Shown here: positions 44,169-53,565 of the stretch, one piece after another
How the letters are laid out: every line of letters starts with the position of its first letter
How positions within the stretch are numbered: the stretch's first letter is position 1
Notes under the pieces: generated by a model
What the model saw: only the letters and a program-made list of their open reading frames with translations
Told to the model about the DNA's origin: nothing
The model's database searches: none
Assembly (NCBI RefSeq): GCF_000172075.1
Contig: NZ_ABIC01000002.1
Span: 62,001-126,000 of the forward strand
DNA length: 64,000 nucleotides
Source: Shewanella benthica KT99
Lineage (GTDB): Bacteria > Pseudomonadota > Gammaproteobacteria > Enterobacterales > Shewanellaceae
Direction: 5' to 3'
Made by a program: the position numbers and the translations under genes

Positions 44169-45551
44169 TTAGCGTTCTCTGAGCGCCGTATCTTTTGCCC
44201 TTAAAATTGGATTAAGTATGTACTCTAGAACGGATCTTTTCCCAGTAATCACATCAACCGAAGTCAACATACCAGGTATAATCGGCATTTTAGTGCCATC
44301 GTCCTTAGTCAAACTTGATAAATCAGTCCTAACCCTTACAAGATAGAAACTGTTTCCCTCTTCGTCCTGTGTTGTGTCTGCACTAATATGCTCCACAACG
44401 CCATTTAATCCCCCATAACGGGTGAAGTCATAAGCGGTAACTTTGACTATGGCGGGCAAGCCAGGATGTAAAAATGCGATATCTTTCGGTAGTATTTTCG
44501 TTTCGATAAGCAACTGATCGTCCGATGGGACAATTTCTATTATATCGATGCCAGGTTGGACTACTCCACCTAATGTATTGATGTGAATTGTTTTTATTGT
44601 TCCATTCACTGGTGATTTTATCACTGCTTTATTTACTTTATCTCGTGCACCGACCTGTGCCTCGTTCATTCGAGAAAGCTTGGTCTGCAGTTCGTTGAGT
44701 TGGGTTCTGGCGTCAACCGCGAAATTTAATACGGCTTCGCGCCTTTTTAATATTGCTTCATCTTGAGAAGCCTTGAGTTTGGGTCTTAATAATCTAAGAG
44801 AAGCGAGCTCACCTCGAATGTCGTTGACGACACGCTCGACTTTTATCAACTCGATCTCAGGCACGATACCCTTATCGGCTAAGGGCTTGGTGAGTTCCAG
44901 TTCGCGGGAAACCAACTGATAACTTCTTGAAAGTGTATCTATCTTTGACGCTAACTCTTTAGACTCTTGTTGTTTCTGCTGTATCTGGCGGGCTAAAATT
45001 TCCAGTTGATTAATCAGGCTATCCAATCGGCCTGAATATTCATTAGACTGACGTTGAACTAAGGCGGGCTCCTGCTGGATTAACTCTCCGGGAAATTGCA
45101 ATGGCCTTGGGGTTATCTTGACCTGCTCTCTCCAGTCGACAGACATGCTGGTGATAGTGATGCTGGCTAATTCGGACGATAAACGGACCACGTTGGCTTG
45201 TAGGCTATATACCTCTTGAGCTTGCTGATCATAGTCAGAACGAAAACGAGTGTCATCGATGCGCATTAACGCCTGACCTTTAGTGACCATCATGCCTTCT
45301 TTGACATACATCTCCTGCATGATGCCGCCATCCAAACTCTGAATCATCTGGATCTGTGAGGAGGGGATGACTTTTCCCATGCCTGTGGTGACCTGATCCA
45401 GCTCAGAAAAATAGGCCCAAACCAGAAAGCAAACAATCATGGCCGCGAGTGACCAAATGATCAATCTATGGATAGTCGGCGCGTCGGTCATCATGGCGCC
45501 GTATACGTCATCGACCATCTCTAAATCTTGTGTCGTCAGATGCTTAGTCAT
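44169..45551 (-). CDS. Type I secretion periplasmic adaptor (HlyD/LapC-like)
   Basis: A 460-residue membrane fusion protein: cytosolic N-terminus, one transmembrane helix (IIWSLAAMIVCFLVWAYFSE), first lipoyl half (VIPSSQIQMIQSLDGGIMQE), a long coiled-coil hairpin (about 95-300), second lipoyl half (AVIKSPVNGTIKTIHINTLG) and a beta-barrel ending in a short C-terminal helix (GKRSVLEYILNPILRAKDTA LRER) typical of HlyD-type T1SS adaptors. It overlaps the ABC transporter gene by four bases (ATGA). Links the ABC pump to the TolC-like channel. Confidence 0.94.
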   Translation of the reverse strand: MTKHLTTQDLEMVDDVYGAMMTDAPTIHRLIIWSLAAMIVCFLVWAYFSELDQVTTGMGKVIPSSQIQMIQSLDGGIMQEMYVKEGMMVTKGQALMRIDDTRFRSDYDQQAQEVYSLQANVVRLSSELASITITSMSVDWREQVKITPRPLQFPGELIQQEPALVQRQSNEYSGRLDSLINQLEILARQIQQKQQESKELASKIDTLSRSYQLVSRELELTKPLADKGIVPEIELIKVERVVNDIRGELASLRLLRPKLKASQDEAILKRREAVLNFAVDARTQLNELQTKLSRMNEAQVGARDKVNKAVIKSPVNGTIKTIHINTLGGVVQPGIDIIEIVPSDDQLLIETKILPKDIAFLHPGLPAIVKVTAYDFTRYGGLNGVVEHISADTTQDEEGNSFYLVRVRTDLSSLTKDDGTKMPIIPGMLTSVDVITGKRSVLEYILNPILRAKDTALRER

Positions 45552-47722
45552 TTTTCGGCTCCTGAGAGTAAGCCTGTACTCAGTTTATCCAATACCTCGT
45601 CCTTGGGACCATCTGCGATGAGATGGCCTCGGTCCAGTACTATGATGCGATCCACCAGTTTAAGCAGATGCATTTTATGGGTGATAATTAGTAAGGTTCT
45701 GTCCCGACTGACATTCTGCATCGCACGAATGAATTGCTTCTCGGCTCTGGCATCTAAGCTGGCCGTGGGCTCATCCATTAACAGCACCGGAGGATCATTC
45801 AAGGTCGCCCTCGCTAACGCGACAGTCTGTCTCTGACCGCGGGAGAGGGATTGACCGCCTTCGCCAACTTGTTGATCTAGTCCTTCGGTCTCCAGATCGG
45901 TAAACAGGTTGATTCCGGACAGCTGTACCGCCCTAATGAGTTGATGTTCGGATACCTGTCTGGTGCCAAACAAGATGTTATCTCTTATGGTGCCATGGAA
46001 TAGGGTGATATCCTGAGGCAAGTAGCCAAAGTTCCTGCGCAGGTCTGTAGGATGTATTTGAGCTGAATCTAGCCCGTCATACCTAAGACTTCCTTTTGTC
46101 GGCTGGTAGAGGCCTACAAGTATCTTAGCAAGGGTGCTCTTGCCTGATCCATTACGGCCTATGATGGCTATGCGCTCACCGGGCTTGATGTTCAGTGACA
46201 TGGTGTGCAATATAGGCTTTTCAGACCCAGGATAGGAGAAGCTGATATGATCGGCATCTATTTGGCCTTCCAGTCGCTGGCGGCTGACAAGGTGTCCCTT
46301 GTTTTCAAACTCATCTTCCTGAGCCATGATCTCATTTAGCTGACGCAGAGCGCTGGCGGTGTGATTGCCTCGGGTCATCAAGCCCGCTAATTGGGCCAGC
46401 GGAGAAATAGCGCGGCTCGATAAGATAACCGCAGCTATGATGCCACCCATAGATATCGCATTATCTGCGACTCGATAGACACCCAAGATAACCACACACA
46501 CCACTGAAATTTGTACGGTAAAATTGGCTAGGTTAGTCACAGAGGTCGATATTTTCTTCGATTTTAACTGCCAGTTTGCCGTATGACCTATCATCTGCTG
46601 CCAGCTCTTCTGCACCAGACCTTCGGCGCCACTGGATTTGATCGACTCCAGAGAAGCGAGAGATTCAATCAAATGACCATGTTTGAGGCTGGAGAATTTA
46701 TTACTCTCTTCTATCGCCGCTTTCAGTTTGGGCTGCACGATTAAGGTATAACCGATAATGATGATGCCGCCTATTAGCGGGATAATCGCCAGATCACCAG
46801 CCACAACATAGATGATGAGCATAAAGAAGATAGCGAAGGGGAGATCCACCAGAGTCGTAATCGTCGCAGAGGTTAATATTTCCCGGATGCTATCAAATTC
46901 ACCCAGTTGTTTCGCCATACCACCGACACTCGGTGCACGCTTCTCTAATGGAATACCGATGGCTTTAGCAAAGAGTCGTGAGGAGACGATGATATCGACC
47001 TTCTTACCTGCGACGTCAATAAGATAGGCCCTTAGTTGCCGCATGATAAGGTCAAACACATAGGCAATTCCTGCGCCTATGGCCAAGACCCACAGAGATG
47101 AAAATGCCAGGTTCGGTACCACTTTATCGTAGACATTCATGATAAAGAGGGGCGAAACCAGGGCGAATATATTAACCAATACCGAGGCTATTAACGCATC
47201 TCGATAGATAGGCGCAGAATCTTTAAGGGTTTGTAACAGCCAATGACTGCTAGTGTCATGCTGGTGAACATCGAAGCCCATATCGCCACGGTATTGCTGT
47301 TTAACCAGAAATAAGTAGCCGACGTAGATAGCTTCTAACTCTTCTATGGATAAGACCTGTTCACCACCCGTTTCTGGCAGCTGAATCACGGCTTTGTCGT
47401 TATCGAAATCTATCTCCCTGAGCAGACAGGCTTTCTTATCTTTAAGCAGCAAGATACAAGGTAAGAAGATAGGCGATACTTGATCCAGCCCCTTACGGGT
47501 TAATTTCGCCGTTAAGCCCGCACGGCCAGCCGCTTGGGGAACCAGATCCGGTGTGAGGACGCTAGAGGATAGGGGAAGCCCTGCCGCCAGCGATTCGCTG
47601 GAGCATGGGCTACCGAAATATTCGGTAAGCAGGACTAAACTGTCTAGCAAGGGATCGACAGAGACTCTTTGTGACGCAGAGACTGTCCATTGCTCAGTTT
47701 TCTGAGAAGCAGTTACAGACAC
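45548..47722 (-). CDS. Type I secretion ABC transporter (LapB/RtxB-like)
   Basis: A 724-residue fused ABC exporter. An N-terminal C39-like peptidase domain (about 20-150) lacks the catalytic Cys-His pair context of active C39 and probably only docks substrate, as in LapB. It is followed by six transmembrane helices (about 175-455) and an ATPase domain: Walker A IIGRNGSGKST, signature QSLSRGQRQTVALARA (R in place of the G of LSGGQ), Walker B VLLMDEPTASLD, H-loop LIITHKM. It should export both upstream adhesins by their C-terminal signals. It begins 107 bases after adhesin 1. Confidence 0.94.
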   Translation of the reverse strand: MSVTASQKTEQWTVSASQRVSVDPLLDSLVLLTEYFGSPCSSESLAAGLPLSSSVLTPDLVPQAAGRAGLTAKLTRKGLDQVSPIFLPCILLLKDKKACLLREIDFDNDKAVIQLPETGGEQVLSIEELEAIYVGYLFLVKQQYRGDMGFDVHQHDTSSHWLLQTLKDSAPIYRDALIASVLVNIFALVSPLFIMNVYDKVVPNLAFSSLWVLAIGAGIAYVFDLIMRQLRAYLIDVAGKKVDIIVSSRLFAKAIGIPLEKRAPSVGGMAKQLGEFDSIREILTSATITTLVDLPFAIFFMLIIYVVAGDLAIIPLIGGIIIIGYTLIVQPKLKAAIEESNKFSSLKHGHLIESLASLESIKSSGAEGLVQKSWQQMIGHTANWQLKSKKISTSVTNLANFTVQISVVCVVILGVYRVADNAISMGGIIAAVILSSRAISPLAQLAGLMTRGNHTASALRQLNEIMAQEDEFENKGHLVSRQRLEGQIDADHISFSYPGSEKPILHTMSLNIKPGERIAIIGRNGSGKSTLAKILVGLYQPTKGSLRYDGLDSAQIHPTDLRRNFGYLPQDITLFHGTIRDNILFGTRQVSEHQLIRAVQLSGINLFTDLETEGLDQQVGEGGQSLSRGQRQTVALARATLNDPPVLLMDEPTASLDARAEKQFIRAMQNVSRDRTLLIITHKMHLLKLVDRIIVLDRGHLIADGPKDEVLDKLSTGLLSGAEK

Positions 47723-47829
47723 CTAAACTTATCCTTAAGAATTATGCTAAGAATTTATTGCATTTATATTATGAAATTATTAATCATATTGGCCTATATT
47801 GCTATAGACCATTGGTAGATTTAATTTAT

Positions 47830-50800
47830 TCAAGGGACTAGATGAATAACTTGGTCATAATCATGGCTAGGTGTTGAGTCAGAGATTTCAGCAAATATAG
47901 CAGATGTTGTACCTGCATCAGAGTCAGAGATAATCAAGGCTCCATCACCATTGCCCAGTAGCCCTTCGATAATGTCATTTTCATTATCACTATTGAATGC
48001 TGCTGATAGATCCACACCATCAAGAACAATTTGTTGCTCAAAAATACCATCTCCGTCAGCATCAATTTTTATGGTGGTTGTATGGGTTGCATCATCAACG
48101 GTGAACAGTAAGTACTGACCGAGGTTATCGGCATTTTTATCTTGTAGTAGGTCACTGAGATCAAGCTTATCTTCATTGAGGTTAAAGTCGGTGATATGAT
48201 CGATACCGGTAGAGCCTGCTGACCATACAAAGGTATCGGCCCCAGCATCATCTGTGCTAGTACCGCCAGTGAGAGTGTCATCACCCAGGCCGCCAATAAG
48301 AATATCATCACCTAAACCACCGATAAGAATATCATTACCACCTTGGCCGAAGAGGATATCATTTCCCTGACCGCCGTAGAGAGTGTCATTGCCATCATCG
48401 GTGCGAGACACATCGAATACTCCAGGGTTAGCCGAGATAAACTCATGGACGTCTTGCACTGAGGTATCGGCGACAGCTTGATGCGTCTCTTGTGCCACAT
48501 ACTTATGTAGCGCGGCGTATCCTTGACCTTCGATATTATCGAACTTGACCAGGTCGCCGAAGATGATGTCATTACCGGCTACGGTATCGACGGTATCATC
48601 GCCTTGACTGAGTGCTTGTTCTGAACCAAGAATGATGTTAGCAAGATCTGTTGCATCGATATTTGCATGAGCCCGACCATTTGAGTCATATGGGAGTAGA
48701 TCTGCTAAATCAATGCCTCTACCTATGCCGATAGCTTCAACTTCAGAAACCGTGTTGAGAACTGCAAATGCTGCAAGAGCTTGCGCTTCAGCATCTGTTC
48801 CATTGGCTATCAGGCTAACAATATAGTCTCCATTGGCATCCTCTTTTAAGACGCCACGTAAGCTGCTTTGCCACTCATTGCCATAATTGGACCAGTAGCG
48901 TACATTGCCGTACTCGTCAACGATCACTCTACCAGCATATACAAGTTCTTGCCCCGGAACGTAATCTGAAAGTAAGTCTGATAAGTTTTTATAATTCTGA
49001 TTATCATATGAATAGTAAACCCAAACATCATCCGGTGAGGTGTCGACAACATAGCTGTTGGTCTTGCCATCGGTTATGAAGTAAGTAAGATTCGTGCCAT
49101 CGTTTGACGCAGCCTCACCATTATTTAGCCATTCTGTGACTAGTTCAAATGCTGCCTCGTAGTTGGTTCTTCCGCCGCTATAGATAGTATCAAGAGCATC
49201 TTCTAAGTTAGAAATAGCATTGTCGTCAGCCAAATTAACTGAAACGGTAACCTTAGTTCCTGTATCGAAATCGACGAGTAGGATATTCACTACACCAGCA
49301 TGAGAACCCGTAGCACTAGCCTTAAGGGTATTAAATATCTCTAGTAACTGATCTTTGGCTGTATCTACATTAGTGCTGCCCATGCTGCCGGATGAATCGA
49401 GAATAAAGGCGATATTGTAGTTTTCACCTTCGATAACTTGGATGCCTGTGACATCACTAACGATAACGTCGTGATCGCTGGTGCCGGTAATATTATCATC
49501 ACCAGAAGTGCCTGTGTCGTAGGAATAATTATCCAGTTCAACACTAAAGCTCCCTGTAGTTGTATCACCATCGCCATCTGTGGCGACGACATTAAAGTCA
49601 ATCTGGCCATCAGCGGGATCTTGAATCTCTTGATACTGATAAAACTCCCACTGGCCGGTACTTGGGGTAAACTCAACGGTAAAGATAAGCTCACCAGTTG
49701 CCGTTTGACCCAGCAAAGTATTACCCGTTTGAGTGATTAAAATGGTATCACCATCGGCTGTAAGCAGGGCATTTTCGTCGGTGCCGGTAAAGGCCAATGA
49801 ACCTATGTCGTCGGCTCCCCATTGGGTTGCTACAGTTCCCGTGGCATAGCCTATAGCTTGCGCATCAGTTGTTCCAAGGAACTCAATAGAGCTAATAGTA
49901 AAGTCACTATTATCTGTACTGTTATTGATGCCATTATCGGTAGCTCTTATCACTAGCGTATCGAAGCCACCCTCAAGCACTTCAAATACTTCAGCATAAT
50001 CACCATCTGCGGCATTTGAGCTAAATGTTTGTGTTGCGATTAGCTGGCCATCGCGATAAAACTCGACTACGCCAACCTCAAGCTCACCACCAAACATATT
50101 TGCAAATATAATATTGACACCATAAGCAACAGTGCCGGCATCTAGGGTAATGATGATCTCTTCAGAAGCACCAGTACCATCGGCGAACTCATGGAAATCA
50201 ACTTCATTATCGATGGGGTGGTACGGAGAACCGTCACTAATAACACCGATACCACTACCTGATTGGTTAATGCTAGCTCCAATCAAGGTTGAATCAGTCG
50301 AGGAAGTGAATCCAAGTGCTGTGATAGTAAAGCCATCAAAATCGAGTGAATCGCTATTACCACTTCCTGTCAGTGAAAACTCACCAATTAAGCTGTCTGG
50401 GATATCTATGCTTGTAACAACTTCAGCGACAGAATCTGTGATTTCGGGTGCATCATCTTCTATCGTGACGGTAAAGCTACCTTGAGTGCTACCACCGTTA
50501 CCGTCGGAAACAGTAATACCAAAGCTGAGTGATAAATCATCTTCACTGCTGGTATCGAGATGATCGACAGGTGCGAGCAAGGTGACATCGTAAGTCCAAT
50601 CACCAGATGTGCTATTTGCTGGAGCTGTGAGTACCACAGTCATCACAGCTAGGTATGAATTGTCCGTTTGTGAGCCTGTATAGCCAGTTAATGTATTTGT
50701 TGTTGCATCCCAAGACCATTGAACTGTCTCGCCTCCCGATGTTAACGCATCAGCAGGGTCTGCAGGAGCTGCTGGGCCAGACAAGGCAACAGTAAGCGCA

Positions 50801-53322
50801 TCTCCATCGACATCTTCAATACTGATAGTGCCACTAGCAGTGACAAAATTAGTGTCATCTGAGTTACCAGTGTCATCTACGAGACCATCTGCTAGCCCTT
50901 CCTCTGAGACTCGAGCTCTGGTGGTGGAAGTGATACTTGGGGTGTCATTTTCAGGGGTGACGGTGATGGTGAGCGTCGAGGTGTCATCGGTACCTGAGCC
51001 ATCGGTGAGGGTGTAGGTGATCACCGGCACGTTGCCGTTGTAGTTGGCGGCGGGAGTAAAGGTGTATACGCCAGTGCTGCTGAGGCTAAAGGTGCCCACG
51101 CCGCTGATGTCAATGTCACTGCCGTCGGCAGTATGCACCGTGTTGTCACCGGCGATGGTGAAGGTGGTCACCGTTAATGGGCCATCAACACTGCTGCCAT
51201 CAATGACATTGCCAGTGATCTGGGCGCTATCTTCGGCAATGGTGCGACTCTCATTGTCATCGCTGAAGTCATCATTAACTGGGGTGACTGTCAGCGTCAG
51301 GGTCGAGGTGTCATCGGTACCTGAGCCATCGGTGAGGGTGTAGGTGATCACCGGCACGTTGCCGTTGTAGTTGGCGGCGGGAGTAAAGGTGTATACGCCA
51401 GTGCTGCTGAGGCTAAAGGTGCCCACGCCGCTGATGTCAATGTCACTGCCGTCGGCAGTATGCACCGTGTTGTCACCGGCGATGGTGAAGGTGGTCACCG
51501 TTAATGGGCCATCAACACTGCTGCCATCAATGACATTGCCAGTGATCTGGGCGCTATCTTCGGCAATGGTGCGACTCTCATTGTCATCGCTGAAGTCATC
51601 ATTAACTGGGGTGACTGTCAGCGTCAGGGTCGAGGTGTCATCGGTACCTGAGCCATCGGTGAGGGTGTAGGTGATCACCGGCACGTTGCCGTTGTAGTTG
51701 GCGGCGGGAGTAAAGGTGTATACGCCAGTGCTGCTGAGGCTAAAGGTGCCCACGCCGCTGATGTCAATGTCACTGCCGTCGGCAGTATGCACCGTGTTGT
51801 CACCGGCGATGGTGAAGGTGGTCACCGTTAATGGGCCATCAACACTGCTGCCATCAATGACATTGCCAGTGATCTGGGCGCTATCTTCGGCAATGGTGCG
51901 ACTCTCATTGTCATCGCTGAAGTCATCATTAACTGGGGTGACTGTCAGCGTCAGCGTCGAGGTGTCATCGGTACCTGAGCCATCGGTGAGGGTGTAGGTG
52001 ATCACCGGCACGTTGCCGTTGTAGTTGGCGGCGGGAGTAAAGGTGTATACGCCAGTGCTGCTGAGGCTAAAGGTGCCCACGCCGCTGATGTCAATGTCAC
52101 TGCCGTCGGCAGTATGCACCGTGTTGTCACCGGCGATGGTGAAGGTGGTCACCGTTAATGGGCCATCAACACTGCTGCCATCAATGACATTGCCAGTGAT
52201 CTGGGCGCTATCTTCGGCAATGGTGCGACTCTCATTGTCATCGCTGAAGTCATTATTGATTGGGTCAACGGTGATGGTCAGAGTCGCAGTAGAGCCGGTA
52301 TTCGTGGTGTAGGTGATGACAGGTACTGTGCCGTTCCAGTTGTCATTTGGCGTGAAGGTATAAGAGCCATCCGCATTGATGACCAGTTCGCCGCCTTCAA
52401 GTTCGACGGTCGTGCCTGCTGTGTAGGTTTCACCGTTCACTTTGAAGCTAATAACGGAGAGGTCGCTGTCGATGTCTGAATCGTTATCTAATACATTGCC
52501 TGTGGCTACGGTGTCTTCTGCAACGGTATTACTGTCGTTAGCTAGGATGCTTGGATCGTCTACAGGTGTTACTTCGATGGTTACAGTGGCTGTCCCGCCA
52601 GTATTAGTGGTGTAGGTAATATCTGGAACCGTGCCGTTCCAATTGTCGTTTGGTGTAAATGTAAAGGTGCCGTCTTCGTTGATGACTAACGTACCACCTT
52701 CAAGTTCTGCTTCTGTTCCTGCGGTGAAAGTGTCGCCATCAACGGAAAATGTATCGATTGTGAGTTCAGTATCACTATCAAAGTCATTGTCTAACAGATT
52801 GCCTGTGGCGACACCATCTTCTTCGATGGTGTAACTATCATTGCTAATGATGCTAGGCGAGTCATTGCTTCTGATGCCTTCGTTATTGAATACTGAGAAG
52901 TTCGATTGGGGGGCGGCGGCAGTATTGAAGCCAGAATCTGCTTGGGTTTCATCTCCGTTACGTCCCAGAGAGACGAAGTCTCCTCCTTCATTACCATTGG
53001 TGCCAGCACCTGCCGCAGTTTCTGGCCCTTCAGTTGGATCTTCACCAGCTAAAATTTGGTCTTGAATAGCTTGTATTTCATTAATAGCAGATAAGTCTAT
53101 ATCTGATAAAGAGGTTACTTCACTTGCTGAAGCTTGATTGGAGTAGCTAGTGCCATCTTCATACACGATCTCTAACTCTGCACTTTCTTCTATAAATAAT
53201 GCAGCGCCAACAGGAAGTTGTTCACCTTGTGCAAGGAGTCGTTTATCACCGTTTATTTCTACAGTGATATCCCCATTTGCAATCAAAACCTGTCCATGTT
53301 GTGTGGTGATTAAAGATTTCAT
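47830..53322 (-). CDS. bpfA: Giant RTX adhesin with vWA domain (LapA/BpfA-like), adhesin 1
   Basis: About 1830 residues, cell-surface biofilm adhesin secreted by T1SS. Order: N-terminal retention module (1-95), TAAG cleavage motif at 102-105, Gly/Asp-rich linker, two 100-residue cadherin-like repeats ending in NWNGTVP, four almost identical 109-residue repeats (about 357-793; each DFSDDNESRTIAEDSAQITG onward), two further beta-rich modules, a von Willebrand A domain (about 1300-1500; MIDAS DSSGS), RTX nonapeptides (about 1635-1695; GGQGNDILFGQGGNDILIGG) and a C-terminal secretion signal. ATG is chosen over an upstream TTG because of TTGGAGC. It heads the operon that encodes its own exporter and protease; S. 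oneidensis BpfA is the closest named relative by synteny. Confidence 0.93.
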   Translation of the reverse strand: MKSLITTQHGQVLIANGDITVEINGDKRLLAQGEQLPVGAALFIEESAELEIVYEDGTSYSNQASASEVTSLSDIDLSAINEIQAIQDQILAGEDPTEGPETAAGAGTNGNEGGDFVSLGRNGDETQADSGFNTAAAPQSNFSVFNNEGIRSNDSPSIISNDSYTIEEDGVATGNLLDNDFDSDTELTIDTFSVDGDTFTAGTEAELEGGTLVINEDGTFTFTPNDNWNGTVPDITYTTNTGGTATVTIEVTPVDDPSILANDSNTVAEDTVATGNVLDNDSDIDSDLSVISFKVNGETYTAGTTVELEGGELVINADGSYTFTPNDNWNGTVPVITYTTNTGSTATLTITVDPINNDFSDDNESRTIAEDSAQITGNVIDGSSVDGPLTVTTFTIAGDNTVHTADGSDIDISGVGTFSLSSTGVYTFTPAANYNGNVPVITYTLTDGSGTDDTSTLTLTVTPVNDDFSDDNESRTIAEDSAQITGNVIDGSSVDGPLTVTTFTIAGDNTVHTADGSDIDISGVGTFSLSSTGVYTFTPAANYNGNVPVITYTLTDGSGTDDTSTLTLTVTPVNDDFSDDNESRTIAEDSAQITGNVIDGSSVDGPLTVTTFTIAGDNTVHTADGSDIDISGVGTFSLSSTGVYTFTPAANYNGNVPVITYTLTDGSGTDDTSTLTLTVTPVNDDFSDDNESRTIAEDSAQITGNVIDGSSVDGPLTVTTFTIAGDNTVHTADGSDIDISGVGTFSLSSTGVYTFTPAANYNGNVPVITYTLTDGSGTDDTSTLTITVTPENDTPSITSTTRARVSEEGLADGLVDDTGNSDDTNFVTASGTISIEDVDGDALTVALSGPAAPADPADALTSGGETVQWSWDATTNTLTGYTGSQTDNSYLAVMTVVLTAPANSTSGDWTYDVTLLAPVDHLDTSSEDDLSLSFGITVSDGNGGSTQGSFTVTIEDDAPEITDSVAEVVTSIDIPDSLIGEFSLTGSGNSDSLDFDGFTITALGFTSSTDSTLIGASINQSGSGIGVISDGSPYHPIDNEVDFHEFADGTGASEEIIITLDAGTVAYGVNIIFANMFGGELEVGVVEFYRDGQLIATQTFSSNAADGDYAEVFEVLEGGFDTLVIRATDNGINNSTDNSDFTISSIEFLGTTDAQAIGYATGTVATQWGADDIGSLAFTGTDENALLTADGDTILITQTGNTLLGQTATGELIFTVEFTPSTGQWEFYQYQEIQDPADGQIDFNVVATDGDGDTTTGSFSVELDNYSYDTGTSGDDNITGTSDHDVIVSDVTGIQVIEGENYNIAFILDSSGSMGSTNVDTAKDQLLEIFNTLKASATGSHAGVVNILLVDFDTGTKVTVSVNLADDNAISNLEDALDTIYSGGRTNYEAAFELVTEWLNNGEAASNDGTNLTYFITDGKTNSYVVDTSPDDVWVYYSYDNQNYKNLSDLLSDYVPGQELVYAGRVIVDEYGNVRYWSNYGNEWQSSLRGVLKEDANGDYIVSLIANGTDAEAQALAAFAVLNTVSEVEAIGIGRGIDLADLLPYDSNGRAHANIDATDLANIILGSEQALSQGDDTVDTVAGNDIIFGDLVKFDNIEGQGYAALHKYVAQETHQAVADTSVQDVHEFISANPGVFDVSRTDDGNDTLYGGQGNDILFGQGGNDILIGGLGDDILIGGLGDDTLTGGTSTDDAGADTFVWSAGSTGIDHITDFNLNEDKLDLSDLLQDKNADNLGQYLLFTVDDATHTTTIKIDADGDGIFEQQIVLDGVDLSAAFNSDNENDIIEGLLGNGDGALIISDSDAGTTSAIFAEISDSTPSHDYDQVIHLVP
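50960..52266 (-). repeat. Four tandem 327-bp repeats inside adhesin 1
   Basis: A unit of 327 bases (109 codons) is repeated four times. Full-length copies differ by only isolated bases, for example CAGCGTCAGGGTCGAGG against CAGCGTCAGCGTCGAGG. Each unit encodes one cadherin-like beta domain with NGNVPVITYTLTDGSGTDDT near its end. Near-identity at DNA level points to recent expansion or gene conversion. Confidence 0.95.
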
Positions 53323-53514
53323 ACTTAGCTCCAAGCAAATAACGTTAACAGTGCAGCTCTGGTAAACCCTTTACCTAATGTCAGCAGCGTATTGATACAA
53401 TCTGAGCGGAAAGGTTAACGCATGTAAATACCGGCGTCAATTTGTTGGCGTATTTATATCTGGAAGTTGGTAAGTCGATAGTTTTATTGCCTAGGCCTGG
53501 CCTACAGTAAAGAT

Positions 53515-53538
53515 AAAACCGCTAAATGTAGCGGTTTT
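53515..53538 (-). terminator. Terminator of adhesin 2
   Basis: A 10-bp perfect stem (AAAACCGCTA / TAGCGGTTTT) with loop of four bases, with T residues on the minus strand. It starts 28 bases after the adhesin 2 stop codon. It implies that adhesin 1 has its own promoter in the 200 bases that follow, or that some transcripts read through. Confidence 0.8.
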
Positions 53539-53565
53539 GTGAATCGATTTTATTTTGATTTGGGT

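Noticed and set aside
50960..52266. CRISPR array suggested by regular repeats
   Set aside because: The units are 327 bases, have no unique spacers and are coding.
51044..52312. Four identical plus-strand frames of about 99 codons within adhesin 1
   Set aside because: They are antisense shadows of the four 327-bp repeats, with Ser/Val-rich low-complexity content and no ribosome site.
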